Origin: Acidobacteriota bacterium
GTDB lineage: Bacteria; Acidobacteriota; Terriglobia; Acidiferrales; UBA7541
Length of the DNA stretch: 10,493 nucleotides
Direction of reading: 5' to 3'
Assembly: GCA_003224135.1 (NCBI GenBank)
Contig: QHYO01000331.1
Location: forward strand, 2,307-12,799
Shown: positions 1-7,465 of the stretch, piece after piece
Layout: every line of letters starts with the position of its first letter
How positions within the stretch are numbered: position 1 is the first letter of the stretch
The notes under the pieces: generated by a model
Told to the model about the DNA's origin: nothing
Seen by the model: the letters and a program-made list of their open reading frames with translations, nothing else
The model's database searches: none
Translations under genes and position numbers: made by a program

Positions 1-107
1 AAAGCCGCGTTCTCGTCTTCATCCAGTGGGGTTTTCAGTACCTGACCTTCAACCGCGGCGCGCGTCTGATTACAGGTGACGACGCAACTCTTCCGCGGAA
101 GCCGTAG
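1..107 (+). CDS. C-terminal end of a type II NADH dehydrogenase-like FAD oxidoreductase (partial)
   Basis: Reading from base 3, 34 codons are open to a TAG at 105-107. They contain VLVFIQWGFQYLTFNRGARL followed by ITGD. A Trp/aromatic-rich stretch ending in a T(F/Y)xRGARLITG-type motif is what I know from the extreme C-terminus of NDH-2 (Ndh-type) NADH:quinone oxidoreductases, where it forms part of the membrane-anchoring end. The FAD and NAD Rossmann domains would lie to the left of the window and cannot be checked. The family transfers electrons from NADH to quinone at the inner face of the cytoplasmic membrane without pumping protons. The next gene starts 24 bases after the stop on the same strand, so the two could share a transcript. 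The call rests on one short motif; a different member of the same flavoprotein superfamily is possible. Confidence 0.6.
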   Translation, partial: SRVLVFIQWGFQYLTFNRGARLITGDDATLPRKP

Positions 108-122
108 TACACTTCTGCATCT

Positions 123-127
123 GGAGA
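123..127 (+). promoter_or_regulatory. Ribosome binding site of the BNR-repeat protein gene
   Basis: GGAGA lies five bases before the GTG at 132. It supports the GTG start over the in-frame ATG at 198, which would shorten the N-terminus by 22 residues but would still leave most of the hydrophobic signal segment. Confidence 0.55.
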
Positions 128-131
128 TTTC

Positions 132-3100
132 GTGAACTTATTCCGCCTTTTTTTGAAGTTTTTAATTCGAGATCGAGGCCGACTGACAATTGTCGCGATG
201 TTTTTCCTGTCGGCGATGGTCTCAGCCGCGCAGGACGTCAGCCCTGACGCTTACTCCGGCCTTCGCTGGCGATTCCTCGGGACCCATCGCGGAGGGCGCA
301 TCACAACGGTCGCTGGTGTAACTGGCCAACCCAACGTCTATTATGCTGGCACGCCGAATGGCGGCGTGTGGAAAACTGTTGACGACGGCCGAACTTGGAA
401 GCCGATCTTTGATGCAGTGCCTGTGGCCAGCATCGGCGCCCTCGCTGTCGCTCCGTCCAACCCAAACATCATTTACGTGGCAACGGGCGAACAGGCAAGA
501 GGTCGCGGCGTCTTTAAGTCAACGGATGCAGGCGCCACATGGAGCAACGCAGGTCTTGCAGAGGAACACTTCATCAGTTCCATTGTGGTGGATCCGAAGA
601 ATCCGGACATCGTTATTGCTGGTGCGTTTGGCAGTTCCGTTCCAACCGAGCCGCGCGGTCTCTTTAAAACAATCAACGGTGGCAAATCGTGGACGAAGAC
701 TCTCGCCGATACGGATGGCTCGTCTGGAGTGGCGGACATCGAGGCTGCACCTGAAGATGCGCGAATTCTCTACGCAGCTTTGAATCCTCCTCCTGGTGAG
801 CCCGGCCAACGCGATCAAGCTGGAGACTCGCGCGTCTATCTTTCCACTGATGAAGGTTCCAGCTGGAAACAGGCCGGAACCGAAGGGCTGCCTGCAAGAG
901 GACGCGGGCGGATCGGACTCGCAGTCATTCCCGGCACGTCGGGCCGCGGTGTTTTCGCAATTATGAACCAGGGCCTCTACCGTTCGAACGACAGCGGCGC
1001 AACCTGGCAAAAGGCCACAACAGATCCGCGAATCCTTGGCAGCTGGTATTTCAGCCGCGTTTTTGTGGACCCGAATCATCCTGAAGTCGTGTACGTGATG
1101 CAGACGTGCACCTACCGTTCGAACGATGGCGGCAAAACGTTCTTTGCCTTTCGCGGCGCACCGAGCGGAGAGGACCATCACATTTTGTGGATCGCTCCTG
1201 ATGGTTCCAACCGGATGATTCTCGGCACCGATCAGGGAGCGATTATCAGCGTGAACGGCGGAGAGACGTGGACGGATTGGCTCAATCAGCCCACCGGCCA
1301 GCTCTATCACGTCACGACGGACAACACGTTTCCGTATCACGCCTACGCCGCGCAGCAGGACAGCGGCACCATCGTTGTTCCGAATCGCAGCGATTACGGT
1401 CAGATTACTTATCGTGACTGGTTTTCGACGGGTGGTTTTGAAAGCGGCTACATCGCGCCTGATCCGCTGAATCCCAATCTAATCTATTCGATTGGCTGGT
1501 TCGGTACCGTGTTTCGCCTCGACCGCACAACCGGGCAAATCGCAACTGTTTTCGTTCCACCTGCGAATTATCAAACCGTTTGGGAGACACCGCTCGTCTA
1601 TGACCCGCGTGATCCGCACACGCTGTATTATGGCTCGCAATATCTTCTTAAAACTTCGAATGGCGCGGTAACCTGGGATGTCATCAGTCAGGACCTGAGT
1701 TCCTCTCCGCAGCATCCCGCGGAAGCAAAAAAGCCTGCCGCTGGCCACGAGCCTGATCCCGAAGACGAACAATTCACCGATGCGAACGATAAAGACGCAG
1801 CGCAATTCGCACGCAACGGTTCAATCCACACCATCGCCCCATCGCCAATCGAATCCGGCATGATTTGGGTCGGCACTTCGAATGGTCTCGTGCACCTTTT
1901 CCGAGCCGGTACGTGGAATGACGTGTCGCCACCAGATCTTCCGAAGGGAAGTGACGTTCGGTTGGTCGAAGCATCACCGCACGATGCGAACAAGGCCTAC
2001 GCGGTGGTGCTGGTGCGACGCGATCCACATCCGTATCTTTTCCGGACGCACGATGCAGGCAAGACGTGGACGAAGATTGTGACCGGGCTGCCGGAGGATT
2101 CGCCAGCGGAAGGACTGCGCGAAGACACCCAGAGAAAGGGACTCTTGTTTGCCGGTACCGAGACGGCGGCATGGATATCATTCGACGATGGCAATCACTG
2201 GCAGTCGCTGCAACTCAACATGCCGACGACAGACGTGACGGATTTTGCGGTACACGGGGCTGATCTCGTCGCCTCTACCTTCGGGCGCGGGTTGTGGATA
2301 CTCGACGACATTTCACCGTTGCGCGAAGCGGACGCAAAGCTCGCGAGCGCGCCGGTGCGCTTCTACAAGCCACAGACGGCGATGCGCGTTCGTTGGGATA
2401 ATCACGAGGAGACGCCGCTTTCGCCGGAATTTCCGGGATCCCGGAATCCTCCTGATGGAGCGATTCTTTACTATTGCCTAAAGGATGGCGCCAAAAGCGA
2501 AATTACGCTTGATCTGCTTGACTCGAAAGGGAATCGCATTCGGCATTATTCAAGCAAACCGCCCGCCTCCAACTCTCTTGCTGGAAACGCGCCGGATTAC
2601 TGGTTTGCGCCGCCTTCCGTGCTTTCCACCACTCCGGGCTTGCACCGTTTTGTGTGGGATGTGCGAGCGGAAGATCCGCTGACGCTCACCTACGGTTATT
2701 TTGGTGGGAAGCTTGATTACGTCGAATACACGCTGCCGGATCATTCTGTTCCGGGGCAAACGCCGCGCCAGCAGCCTCCCGGCGCGTTGCTTCCTCCTGG
2801 GGCGTACGAAGCTGTTCTCACGGTTGATGGCAAACAATACCGGCAAAAGATCGATCTCGTGCTTGATCCGCGCGTGCATGCTTCCGCGTCGGACCTGATC
2901 GAACAATGGAACCTCGCCTACGCGATTTCTATGGCGATGGAAGCGAGCTATAACACGTACAACGAATACGCAGCGCTGCAGACGGCGATCGTGTTGCGGC
3001 AAACCTCGCTGAAGGACAATGCGCAAGCGAAAGATCTGCTCGACGCGCTTGCGAAACTTCAGAAAACCGCGGCTGACGTGGCCGAGGGCTCCGGCGAAGC

Positions 3101-3347
3101 TCCTGGGATCGGTCCGATGAATCGCGATCTCTCGCGCTATCTGGTGATGATCGAATCGGCGGATATGCGACCGGCCGCGTCCGGGCAAAAGGCCTCGCAG
3201 GAAACCTGCGTTGCGCTTCAGAAAAACCTGGCGACTTGGCTGAAGCTGAATGACGAAAATATTCCTGCGGTCAACAAACAGTTGGAAGGTTTTCATCTCG
3301 CGGGTCTGCCGCTTGCACATCCAACGCCGCCTCTAACTTGCCACTAA
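132..3347 (+). CDS. Secreted BNR/Asp-box beta-propeller protein (sortilin/VPS10-like, glycosyl-hydrolase-like)
   Basis: A 1071-residue exported protein. A GTG start with a good Shine-Dalgarno gives a basic N-region (RDRGR, residues 13-17), a hydrophobic core (about 18-32) and a likely cleavage near VSA-AQD (about residues 31-33). The body carries many Asp-box motifs (S/T-x-D-x-G-x-T-W) near residues 83-89, 130-137, 180-187, 238-245, 285-292, 329-337, 373-380, 508-515, 639-646 and 683-690. Each is typically preceded by a hydrophobic strand ending in a Val/Ile-x-Ala/Val-Asp/Ala-Pro turn. This is the pattern of tandem beta-propellers in the VPS10/sortilin and BNR-repeat group. A charged Glu/Asp-rich insert (about 531-556) interrupts the repeats. 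Residues about 730-1071 form a non-repeat C-terminal region with beta-sandwich-like stretches and a helical end, as in many large acidobacterial homologues. No catalytic residues of a sialidase or xyloglucanase can be named, so enzyme activity is unproven; a binding or scaffold role outside the cytoplasm is equally likely. Confidence 0.85.
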   Translation: MNLFRLFLKFLIRDRGRLTIVAMFFLSAMVSAAQDVSPDAYSGLRWRFLGTHRGGRITTVAGVTGQPNVYYAGTPNGGVWKTVDDGRTWKPIFDAVPVASIGALAVAPSNPNIIYVATGEQARGRGVFKSTDAGATWSNAGLAEEHFISSIVVDPKNPDIVIAGAFGSSVPTEPRGLFKTINGGKSWTKTLADTDGSSGVADIEAAPEDARILYAALNPPPGEPGQRDQAGDSRVYLSTDEGSSWKQAGTEGLPARGRGRIGLAVIPGTSGRGVFAIMNQGLYRSNDSGATWQKATTDPRILGSWYFSRVFVDPNHPEVVYVMQTCTYRSNDGGKTFFAFRGAPSGEDHHILWIAPDGSNRMILGTDQGAIISVNGGETWTDWLNQPTGQLYHVTTDNTFPYHAYAAQQDSGTIVVPNRSDYGQITYRDWFSTGGFESGYIAPDPLNPNLIYSIGWFGTVFRLDRTTGQIATVFVPPANYQTVWETPLVYDPRDPHTLYYGSQYLLKTSNGAVTWDVISQDLSSSPQHPAEAKKPAAGHEPDPEDEQFTDANDKDAAQFARNGSIHTIAPSPIESGMIWVGTSNGLVHLFRAGTWNDVSPPDLPKGSDVRLVEASPHDANKAYAVVLVRRDPHPYLFRTHDAGKTWTKIVTGLPEDSPAEGLREDTQRKGLLFAGTETAAWISFDDGNHWQSLQLNMPTTDVTDFAVHGADLVASTFGRGLWILDDISPLREADAKLASAPVRFYKPQTAMRVRWDNHEETPLSPEFPGSRNPPDGAILYYCLKDGAKSEITLDLLDSKGNRIRHYSSKPPASNSLAGNAPDYWFAPPSVLSTTPGLHRFVWDVRAEDPLTLTYGYFGGKLDYVEYTLPDHSVPGQTPRQQPPGALLPPGAYEAVLTVDGKQYRQKIDLVLDPRVHASASDLIEQWNLAYAISMAMEASYNTYNEYAALQTAIVLRQTSLKDNAQAKDLLDALAKLQKTAADVAEGSGEAPGIGPMNRDLSRYLVMIESADMRPAASGQKASQETCVALQKNLATWLKLNDENIPAVNKQLEGFHLAGLPLAHPTPPLTCH

Positions 3348-3410
3348 GTTTCGCGGGTTGCAGTGCAGTTACAGGGTCATAAAAAGTCAATACGAAGTAC
3401 TATGCTTTCC

Positions 3411-3432
3411 TAGTACAGTCGTTCCTGTAGTA
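3411..3432. repeat. Imperfect inverted repeat upstream of the ExeA-like gene promoter (candidate operator)
   Basis: TAGTACAG (3411-3418) and CTGTAGTA (3425-3432) are inverted copies matching at 7 of 8 positions around a 6-base centre. Just upstream, GTACTA (3397-3402) and TAGTAC (3411-3416) form a second perfect 6-base inverted repeat with an 8-base loop, so one arm is shared. TAGTAC recurs at 3428-3433. The cluster ends about 30 bases before the predicted -35 box, a place where an activator or repressor could bind. No regulator is assigned. Confidence 0.35.
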
Positions 3433-3461
3433 CCATTTTTTCCCGTGGCGGCACGTTCTGA

Positions 3462-3490
3462 TTGCCGCCGCCATTTCCCTCGCTTACAAT
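3462..3490 (+). promoter_or_regulatory. Predicted sigma70-type promoter for the ExeA-like ATPase
   Basis: TTGCCG (3462-3467, 4 of 6 consensus bases) and TACAAT (3485-3490, 5 of 6) are separated by exactly 17 bases. Transcription would begin near 3497 and leave about 29 bases before the GTG at 3526. This promoter lies inside the longest open frame, which begins at 3358. It therefore argues that the upstream 56 codons of that frame are not translated. Confidence 0.5.
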
Positions 3491-3525
3491 TTGATGGCCC
3501 CAAGCCTCATCCCTTCAGGTGTTCT

Positions 3526-5013
3526 GTGACCACTACGGGTACTTCGACGATCTACGAGCACATGTTTCGCTCCTTCGGGCTGAGGGAAAATCCATTTCAT
3601 GTTTCGCCGGACCCGCGGTTTCTGTTTTCCGGACCGGCCTACGAAACCGCGCTCGCCGAACTGATGTTCGGTATTGAATCGCATCGCGGGCTTTTGGTCT
3701 TGACCGGCGAGGCGGGCACCGGAAAGACGACGCTAATACGTCACTTTTTGCAATGGCTGAAAACTCGTCAATTCTCAAGTTCCTATATTTTTCACGCGCA
3801 CCTCGATCCTGCGGATTTATTCGAATTCATTTTGCGGGATTTTGGCGTGGAGGTCGATTCGGGCAGAAAAAGCGACCTCTTGGCGGCGCTTCATCGCTGG
3901 TTGCATGTGCGCCAGTCGGAAGGCGATTCGCCAGTGATCGTCATTGACGAGGCACAAGCGTTGTCACAGCGCACGCTCACCGAACTCGGCCTGCTGCTCA
4001 ATCTGGAAAACACTCACGGCAAACTGGTACAGATCGTCCTTGCAGGTCAGCCGGAACTGGAAGAAAAATTGCGCCGCCCGGAGTTGCGAGCGCTGCGTCA
4101 GCGCATAATGGTGCGCTCCAGATTGCCCCTGCTCTCGCTGGAAGAAACTGGAGCGTACATTGCATCACGGTTGCGCGGCGCCGGTGGTTCTGGCACTCAT
4201 ACATTTCCAGCAGAAACCGTCGAAACCATTTACTCCTACGCGCGCGGAATTCCTCGCGTCGTTAACTTGTTGTGCGAACAGGCGCTGATTGGCGCCTATG
4301 CGGACCGGCAGACCGTAGTTTTTCCGGGATACATCCGAAGAGTTGCGGCCGAGTTCGATCTTGTCGGCGCGCCGGTCTCAATGAACACCATCGACACACT
4401 CTTTGCGGCGCAAACGCCGCAGGTTGTTTCGCATCACAAAATTCCTGTGGTAGCTGAAGCTCCTCGTGTGATCGAACCGCCGGTCGTCGCCGACTCGCCT
4501 GCCATGGCACCGGCGGCCGCGGTCACAGAAACTCCGCTCAGCACAGAGGCGCCTGCGTTCGCCAAGGCCATCACCACGAATGAGCAGCGCGCGGCGGCAG
4601 TTGGCGCACCGCCAATCGATCCTGTCGTCCCGCCTGTTCTGGAAAATTTCGCGGAAGCAAGTCCCCAAATTCCTCTGTCTCGGCCGAAGGCTAGGCCCGT
4701 GCCAATGCCCTTAGCGCAGGGCAAAGAGCACTTGGGCACGCGGCAGACCGGATGGCGGAAACGTCGTTCGCCGAGTGCCTTTCAGGTCTACTGGCGCGAA
4801 GTTTTCGAATCTTTCTTCCGTGACTGTCGCCAGCTTTTTGCAGCGCTCACGCCGCAAGCGAGTGCATTTGCGGGGAACGTTCCGCAGCATGGCGGCTCAC
4901 TTCGCCGAAAAGTGATCGAACCCCTTGGTAACTGGCTGCGAAAGCCGGTCAACCCCAGGCGCGCACACGAAGCGGCGTCTGCCACGCGGCCCTCAGGAAT
5001 AGAGAAGCGCTAA
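3526..5013 (+). CDS. ExeA/GspA-like AAA ATPase with long disordered C-terminus
   Basis: A 495-residue cytoplasmic P-loop ATPase. The N-terminal FGLRENPFHVSPDPRFLF stretch (about 15-34) is the hallmark of the ExeA/GspA family, whose founding member works with ExeB in type II secretion. Relatives sit with exosortase or polysaccharide-export loci. Walker A GEAGTGKT is at residues 61-68, Walker B VIVIDEAQ at 137-144, a sensor-1-like strand LAGQPEL at 172-178, RQRI at 191-194 and a GIPR sensor-2 motif at 241-244. After the ATPase core comes a Pro/Ala/Val-rich linker (about 295-414) and a basic tail with aromatic helices (about 415-495). Unlike classical ExeA there is no transmembrane helix or peptidoglycan-binding domain that I can see. 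Start choice: the frame opens at 3358, but the predicted promoter at 3462-3490 and AGG six bases before GTG 3526 favour 3526; ATG 3562, directly before the conserved domain, is the alternative. No secretion or exosortase genes are in the window, so its partner is unknown. Confidence 0.85.
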   Translation: MTTTGTSTIYEHMFRSFGLRENPFHVSPDPRFLFSGPAYETALAELMFGIESHRGLLVLTGEAGTGKTTLIRHFLQWLKTRQFSSSYIFHAHLDPADLFEFILRDFGVEVDSGRKSDLLAALHRWLHVRQSEGDSPVIVIDEAQALSQRTLTELGLLLNLENTHGKLVQIVLAGQPELEEKLRRPELRALRQRIMVRSRLPLLSLEETGAYIASRLRGAGGSGTHTFPAETVETIYSYARGIPRVVNLLCEQALIGAYADRQTVVFPGYIRRVAAEFDLVGAPVSMNTIDTLFAAQTPQVVSHHKIPVVAEAPRVIEPPVVADSPAMAPAAAVTETPLSTEAPAFAKAITTNEQRAAAVGAPPIDPVVPPVLENFAEASPQIPLSRPKARPVPMPLAQGKEHLGTRQTGWRKRRSPSAFQVYWREVFESFFRDCRQLFAALTPQASAFAGNVPQHGGSLRRKVIEPLGNWLRKPVNPRRAHEAASATRPSGIEKR

Positions 5014-5031
5014 CGCCAGCCGACCCCAGGC

Positions 5032-6837
5032 TTAAAATCCCTTGGGCCTTTCTTCCACAACTCCAAAGCTTTTTTCCAGTGCAAGGCCTGCTCGCGTCAG
5101 CGTTCCTTCGTCGAATAATTTTCCAATCAGCGTGACACCGTGCGGCACTCTACGTGCCTGTGAAAATTTCGGCAGCGGATGCTCTGGATCGGGCGCCCAG
5201 TCGCTGCGTGCCTGTGTCACCTCAACAAATCCCGCTCGCAACGTCAGCGATGGGTGTCCAGTAAAATTCGTGATGGTCAACATTTCGTCGCGCAGCGACG
5301 GCACCAGCAGCAGATCCACGTCGGAGAAAATGCGCGCCATCTCTTGCGCCACCTTTCTCCGCATGCGGTCTGCCTGGACAAAGTCCACCGCGGATAGGAA
5401 CCGCGCCTGCCGAAAAAGATTTGGCCACGAATCAAACGTCTGCATCTTCAACTGATCTACGCCGTGCCGCATCGTCAACTCTTCAAACGCCGCAGCGCCT
5501 TCCGCAAACAAAATCAATTGCAGCGAATCGTACGGCCAATCCGGCAACGTCACCTCCACGGGTACCATTCCTACCTTTTTTACGGTTTCCAGCGCCGCAC
5601 GGTCCACGTCTGTTGCCGGATTTTCCTTCATCCAGGCAGGGAAGTATCCGACGCGCAATCCCTTCACGTTTGCACCAGCGTCAAAATCCAGTTTGCTTGG
5701 GACACTGTTTACATCTCCGGGATCCGGCCCGGAAATTGCTTGCAGCACCAGCAGCGCGTCTTCCACACTTCGCGTCATCGGTCCGAGTTTGTCCAAGGAC
5801 CAGCACAGGGTCATCGCGCCGGTCCTTGCTACGCGGCCATACGTTGGTCGCAACCCGGTCACTCCGCAGCGCATGCTTGGCGACACAATGCTTCCGCCTG
5901 TCTCGCTCCCGATCGAAAATCCGACAAGTCCCGCCGCGGTAGCGGCTCCCGGCCCGGCGCTTGAACCCGACGCGCCTTCCTCCAGCAGCCATGGATTCAT
6001 CGTTTGTCCGCCGAACCAGATATCGTTCAGCGCCAACGCTCCCAGGCTCAGCTTCGCCACAAGCACTGCGCCCGCTTCATTCAATTTCCTCACCACGGCC
6101 GCATCTGACTTGGGTACGCGGTCGCGAAACGGCTCCGCTCCATACGTTGTGGGAATTCCTGCTGTGTCGAGCAAGTCTTTTCCGCCCCACGGAATTCCGT
6201 GCAGCGGTCCGCGATATTTTCCCGCCGCAATTTCCGCGTCCGCTTTCTTCGCGTGGGCCACCGCGTGTTCGCGCGTAAGAGTGATCACGCACCGCAATGT
6301 GGGATTGAACTCCTCGAGCCGCTTCAGATAAATATTCGTGAGCCCTTCCGAACTGAGTTTCTTCGTCTCAATCCATCGCGATAGCTGTGTCACGGTTGCA
6401 AACGCTATGTCCGCGTCGTTGCCCGGCAAAGGACCTACGTCCAAGCCGCTTCTTACGATTCGGTTCCGCTCCGGTCCTGCTTTCGTTCCCGGCAACACTG
6501 GATCCCACCTCGACCACGGAGCTAACCCATCGCGCAACTCCATCTTCCGTGGGCCAACTCGCCGTTCGCACAGCGGCGCCATGTTGACTCGCCAGGTTTT
6601 TGCCCCTTGCTCAAGATCCTTCTTGCTTAATTCCACCTGCACGAGCTTCTCGGCTTCTACAAGTGTCTGCGCCGAGACTTCAGGTCCGACAGGTTTTGCG
6701 GTTCCAAATGCCGGCGGCATTCCTGCCGGCTCTTGTGTGGGCTCTTGCGCGCGAGCGCTCGCTATCGCATCTGGCGCAACCGCCGTTCCGACCAATCCGA
6801 AAGCAGTCGATGTCAAGAATTCTCTTCTTGTTTTCAT
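5032..6837 (-). CDS. Tat-exported amidase-signature family hydrolase
   Basis: A 601-residue amidase-signature enzyme. The ATG at 6837 is preceded by AGAGGG with five bases spacing and gives a Tat signal: TRREFLT at residues 3-9, then a weak hydrophobic stretch and a likely cut after ARA, about residue 30. The frame extends upstream to 6921, but those 28 codons would bury the signal. The Ser-cisSer-Lys triad of the family can be placed: Lys220 in GGKD, cis-Ser292 in GASGSSAG, and nucleophile Ser316 in ETGGSI. The 24-residue gap between the two serines equals that of GatA. The family hydrolyses or transfers carboxamides. About 140 residues between the signal and the core are an extra N-terminal region. 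GatA itself is unlikely, because the protein is exported and no gatB or gatC is adjacent. The substrate cannot be read from sequence; peptide or aryl amides outside the cytoplasm are possible. It converges on the ATPase gene with 18 bases between stops and diverges from the cupin gene. Confidence 0.9.
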   Translation of the reverse strand: MKTRREFLTSTAFGLVGTAVAPDAIASARAQEPTQEPAGMPPAFGTAKPVGPEVSAQTLVEAEKLVQVELSKKDLEQGAKTWRVNMAPLCERRVGPRKMELRDGLAPWSRWDPVLPGTKAGPERNRIVRSGLDVGPLPGNDADIAFATVTQLSRWIETKKLSSEGLTNIYLKRLEEFNPTLRCVITLTREHAVAHAKKADAEIAAGKYRGPLHGIPWGGKDLLDTAGIPTTYGAEPFRDRVPKSDAAVVRKLNEAGAVLVAKLSLGALALNDIWFGGQTMNPWLLEEGASGSSAGPGAATAAGLVGFSIGSETGGSIVSPSMRCGVTGLRPTYGRVARTGAMTLCWSLDKLGPMTRSVEDALLVLQAISGPDPGDVNSVPSKLDFDAGANVKGLRVGYFPAWMKENPATDVDRAALETVKKVGMVPVEVTLPDWPYDSLQLILFAEGAAAFEELTMRHGVDQLKMQTFDSWPNLFRQARFLSAVDFVQADRMRRKVAQEMARIFSDVDLLLVPSLRDEMLTITNFTGHPSLTLRAGFVEVTQARSDWAPDPEHPLPKFSQARRVPHGVTLIGKLFDEGTLTRAGLALEKSFGVVEERPKGF

Positions 6838-6842
6838 AACAT

Positions 6843-6848
6843 CCCTCT
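6843..6848 (-). promoter_or_regulatory. Ribosome binding site of the amidase gene
   Basis: On the minus strand AGAGGG stands five bases before the ATG at 6837. It decides the start against the longer frame to 6921. The motif overlaps one arm of the CTCTGG/CCAGAG inverted repeat (6845-6850 and 6879-6884). Confidence 0.6.
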
Positions 6849-6884
6849 GGCGAACTAGTGTACCCGCACATCGCGCCACCAGAG
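6845..6884. repeat. Inverted repeat CTCTGG/CCAGAG overlapping the amidase ribosome binding site
   Basis: CTCTGG at 6845-6850 and CCAGAG at 6879-6884 are perfect six-base inverted arms. The inner flanks (GCG and CGC) can extend the stem past a short bulge. A transcript that starts beyond 6884 could fold so that the Shine-Dalgarno is paired. If the amidase transcript starts inside the loop, the repeat would instead be a DNA site or chance. Confidence 0.3.
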
Positions 6885-6915
6885 AAAAAACCGGTCGTAG
6901 ACGGATACTTCGCCG

Positions 6916-6934
6916 CACCAACGCCGCATTGGTG
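6916..6934. promoter_or_regulatory. 19-base palindrome abutting a TATAAC -10-like box (candidate operator for the cupin gene)
   Basis: CACCAA (6916-6921) and TTGGTG (6929-6934) are perfect inverted arms around seven bases. TATAAC, a 5-of-6 match to a -10 box, follows at 6935-6940. A repressor bound here would overlap the spacer of a promoter for the cupin gene. I find no good -35 box at 16-18 bases spacing (TTCGCC at 6909-6914 is 20 bases away), so the promoter itself is uncertain. Confidence 0.35.
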
Positions 6935-7001
6935 TATAACCGCTACGCGTCGGGGTGTCGAAGACAAGAAACCCGGCGGAGAACTACACGGAGAGAAATA
7001 A

Positions 7002-7436
7002 ATGAAAAAATTACTGGTTGTGTTTGCACTCGCAGCCTTAGCGGTGGCCGCAGTTTCGGTAGTTGTTGCTCAGGCTCAGAAAGAGAAGCACGTCGTCTAT
7101 GTATCCTCAGCAAAAGCCACATATAAACCGTCGCAAATGGGTGGTGTTTCGATGCAGGTCTTAAGGGGGGATCCGGACAAAGGCTCTCATGCCACATTCA
7201 CTAAATTCGATCCTGGATACGACGCGGGCACCCACACTCACACGAACGATGTTTCCATCGTCGTCATTAAAGGCGCGTACTTGTATAAGGATGACGCCGG
7301 AGAAAAGCGTGTTGGGCCAGGCGAATTCCTTCTTGTGCCGGGTGGACACAAACATTGGAGCGGAGGCGATAAAACCGAAGGCGCGCTCTTCTACCAGGAA
7401 GGGTCGGGAAAGTTCGACCTTATACCGGCGAAGTAA
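7002..7436 (+). CDS. Small exported cupin-domain protein
   Basis: A 144-residue protein with GGAGAG six bases before its ATG. The N-terminus MKKLLVVFALAALAVAA continues hydrophobic to about residue 23, with a probable cut near AQA-QKE: a clear Sec signal. The mature part, about 120 residues, is a single cupin barrel. Motif 1 is GYDAGTHTHTNDVSIVVIKG (72-91) with His78 and His80. Motif 2 is GPGEFLLVPGGHKHW (105-119) with His116 and His118. The Glu usually found three to four residues after the second His is absent; Asp83 might replace it as a metal ligand. The family covers dioxygenases, isomerases and ligand-binding proteins, and the reaction here cannot be told. It is divergent from the amidase gene. 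A short hairpin follows the stop, so it may be monocistronic. Confidence 0.85.
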   Translation: MKKLLVVFALAALAVAAVSVVVAQAQKEKHVVYVSSAKATYKPSQMGGVSMQVLRGDPDKGSHATFTKFDPGYDAGTHTHTNDVSIVVIKGAYLYKDDAGEKRVGPGEFLLVPGGHKHWSGGDKTEGALFYQEGSGKFDLIPAK

Positions 7437-7450
7437 AACTAGCGTGTCCC

Positions 7451-7465
7451 GCCTCACAAAGAGGC
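7451..7465 (+). terminator. Weak hairpin after the cupin gene
   Basis: GCCTC (7451-7455) and GAGGC (7461-7465) form a perfect five-base stem with a five-base loop, 14 bases after the stop codon. No T-run follows, so it is at best a weak or factor-assisted terminator. Confidence 0.25.

Noticed and set aside
519..1340. Long minus-strand frame opposite the BNR gene
   Set aside because: Arg/Cys-rich translation with no domain, fully antisense to a well-supported gene.
2550..3320. Long minus-strand frame opposite the C-terminal part of the BNR gene
   Set aside because: Arg/His-rich antisense shadow; the plus frame carries the recognisable protein.
3358..3525. N-terminal 56-codon extension of the ExeA-like protein
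   Set aside because: It precedes the predicted promoter, has a Cys/Pro/Arg-rich non-family sequence, and homologous sequence begins only near residue 14 after GTG 3526.
5014..5031. Bidirectional terminator between the converging ATPase and amidase genes
   Set aside because: The 18-base gap has only a three-base possible stem and no T-run on either strand.
6857..6885. Amidase promoter with minus-strand TACACT as -10
   Set aside because: Only 4 of 6 bases match and no acceptable -35 box is present at 16-18 bases spacing.
6838..6921. 28-codon N-terminal extension of the amidase
   Set aside because: It would bury the Tat signal, while ATG 6837 has a good Shine-Dalgarno directly upstream.
6338..7126. 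Plus-strand frame of 262 codons across the amidase start and the divergent gap
   Set aside because: It is antisense to the amidase, crosses its promoter region and enters the cupin gene out of frame; low-complexity Arg/Ser/Pro translation.
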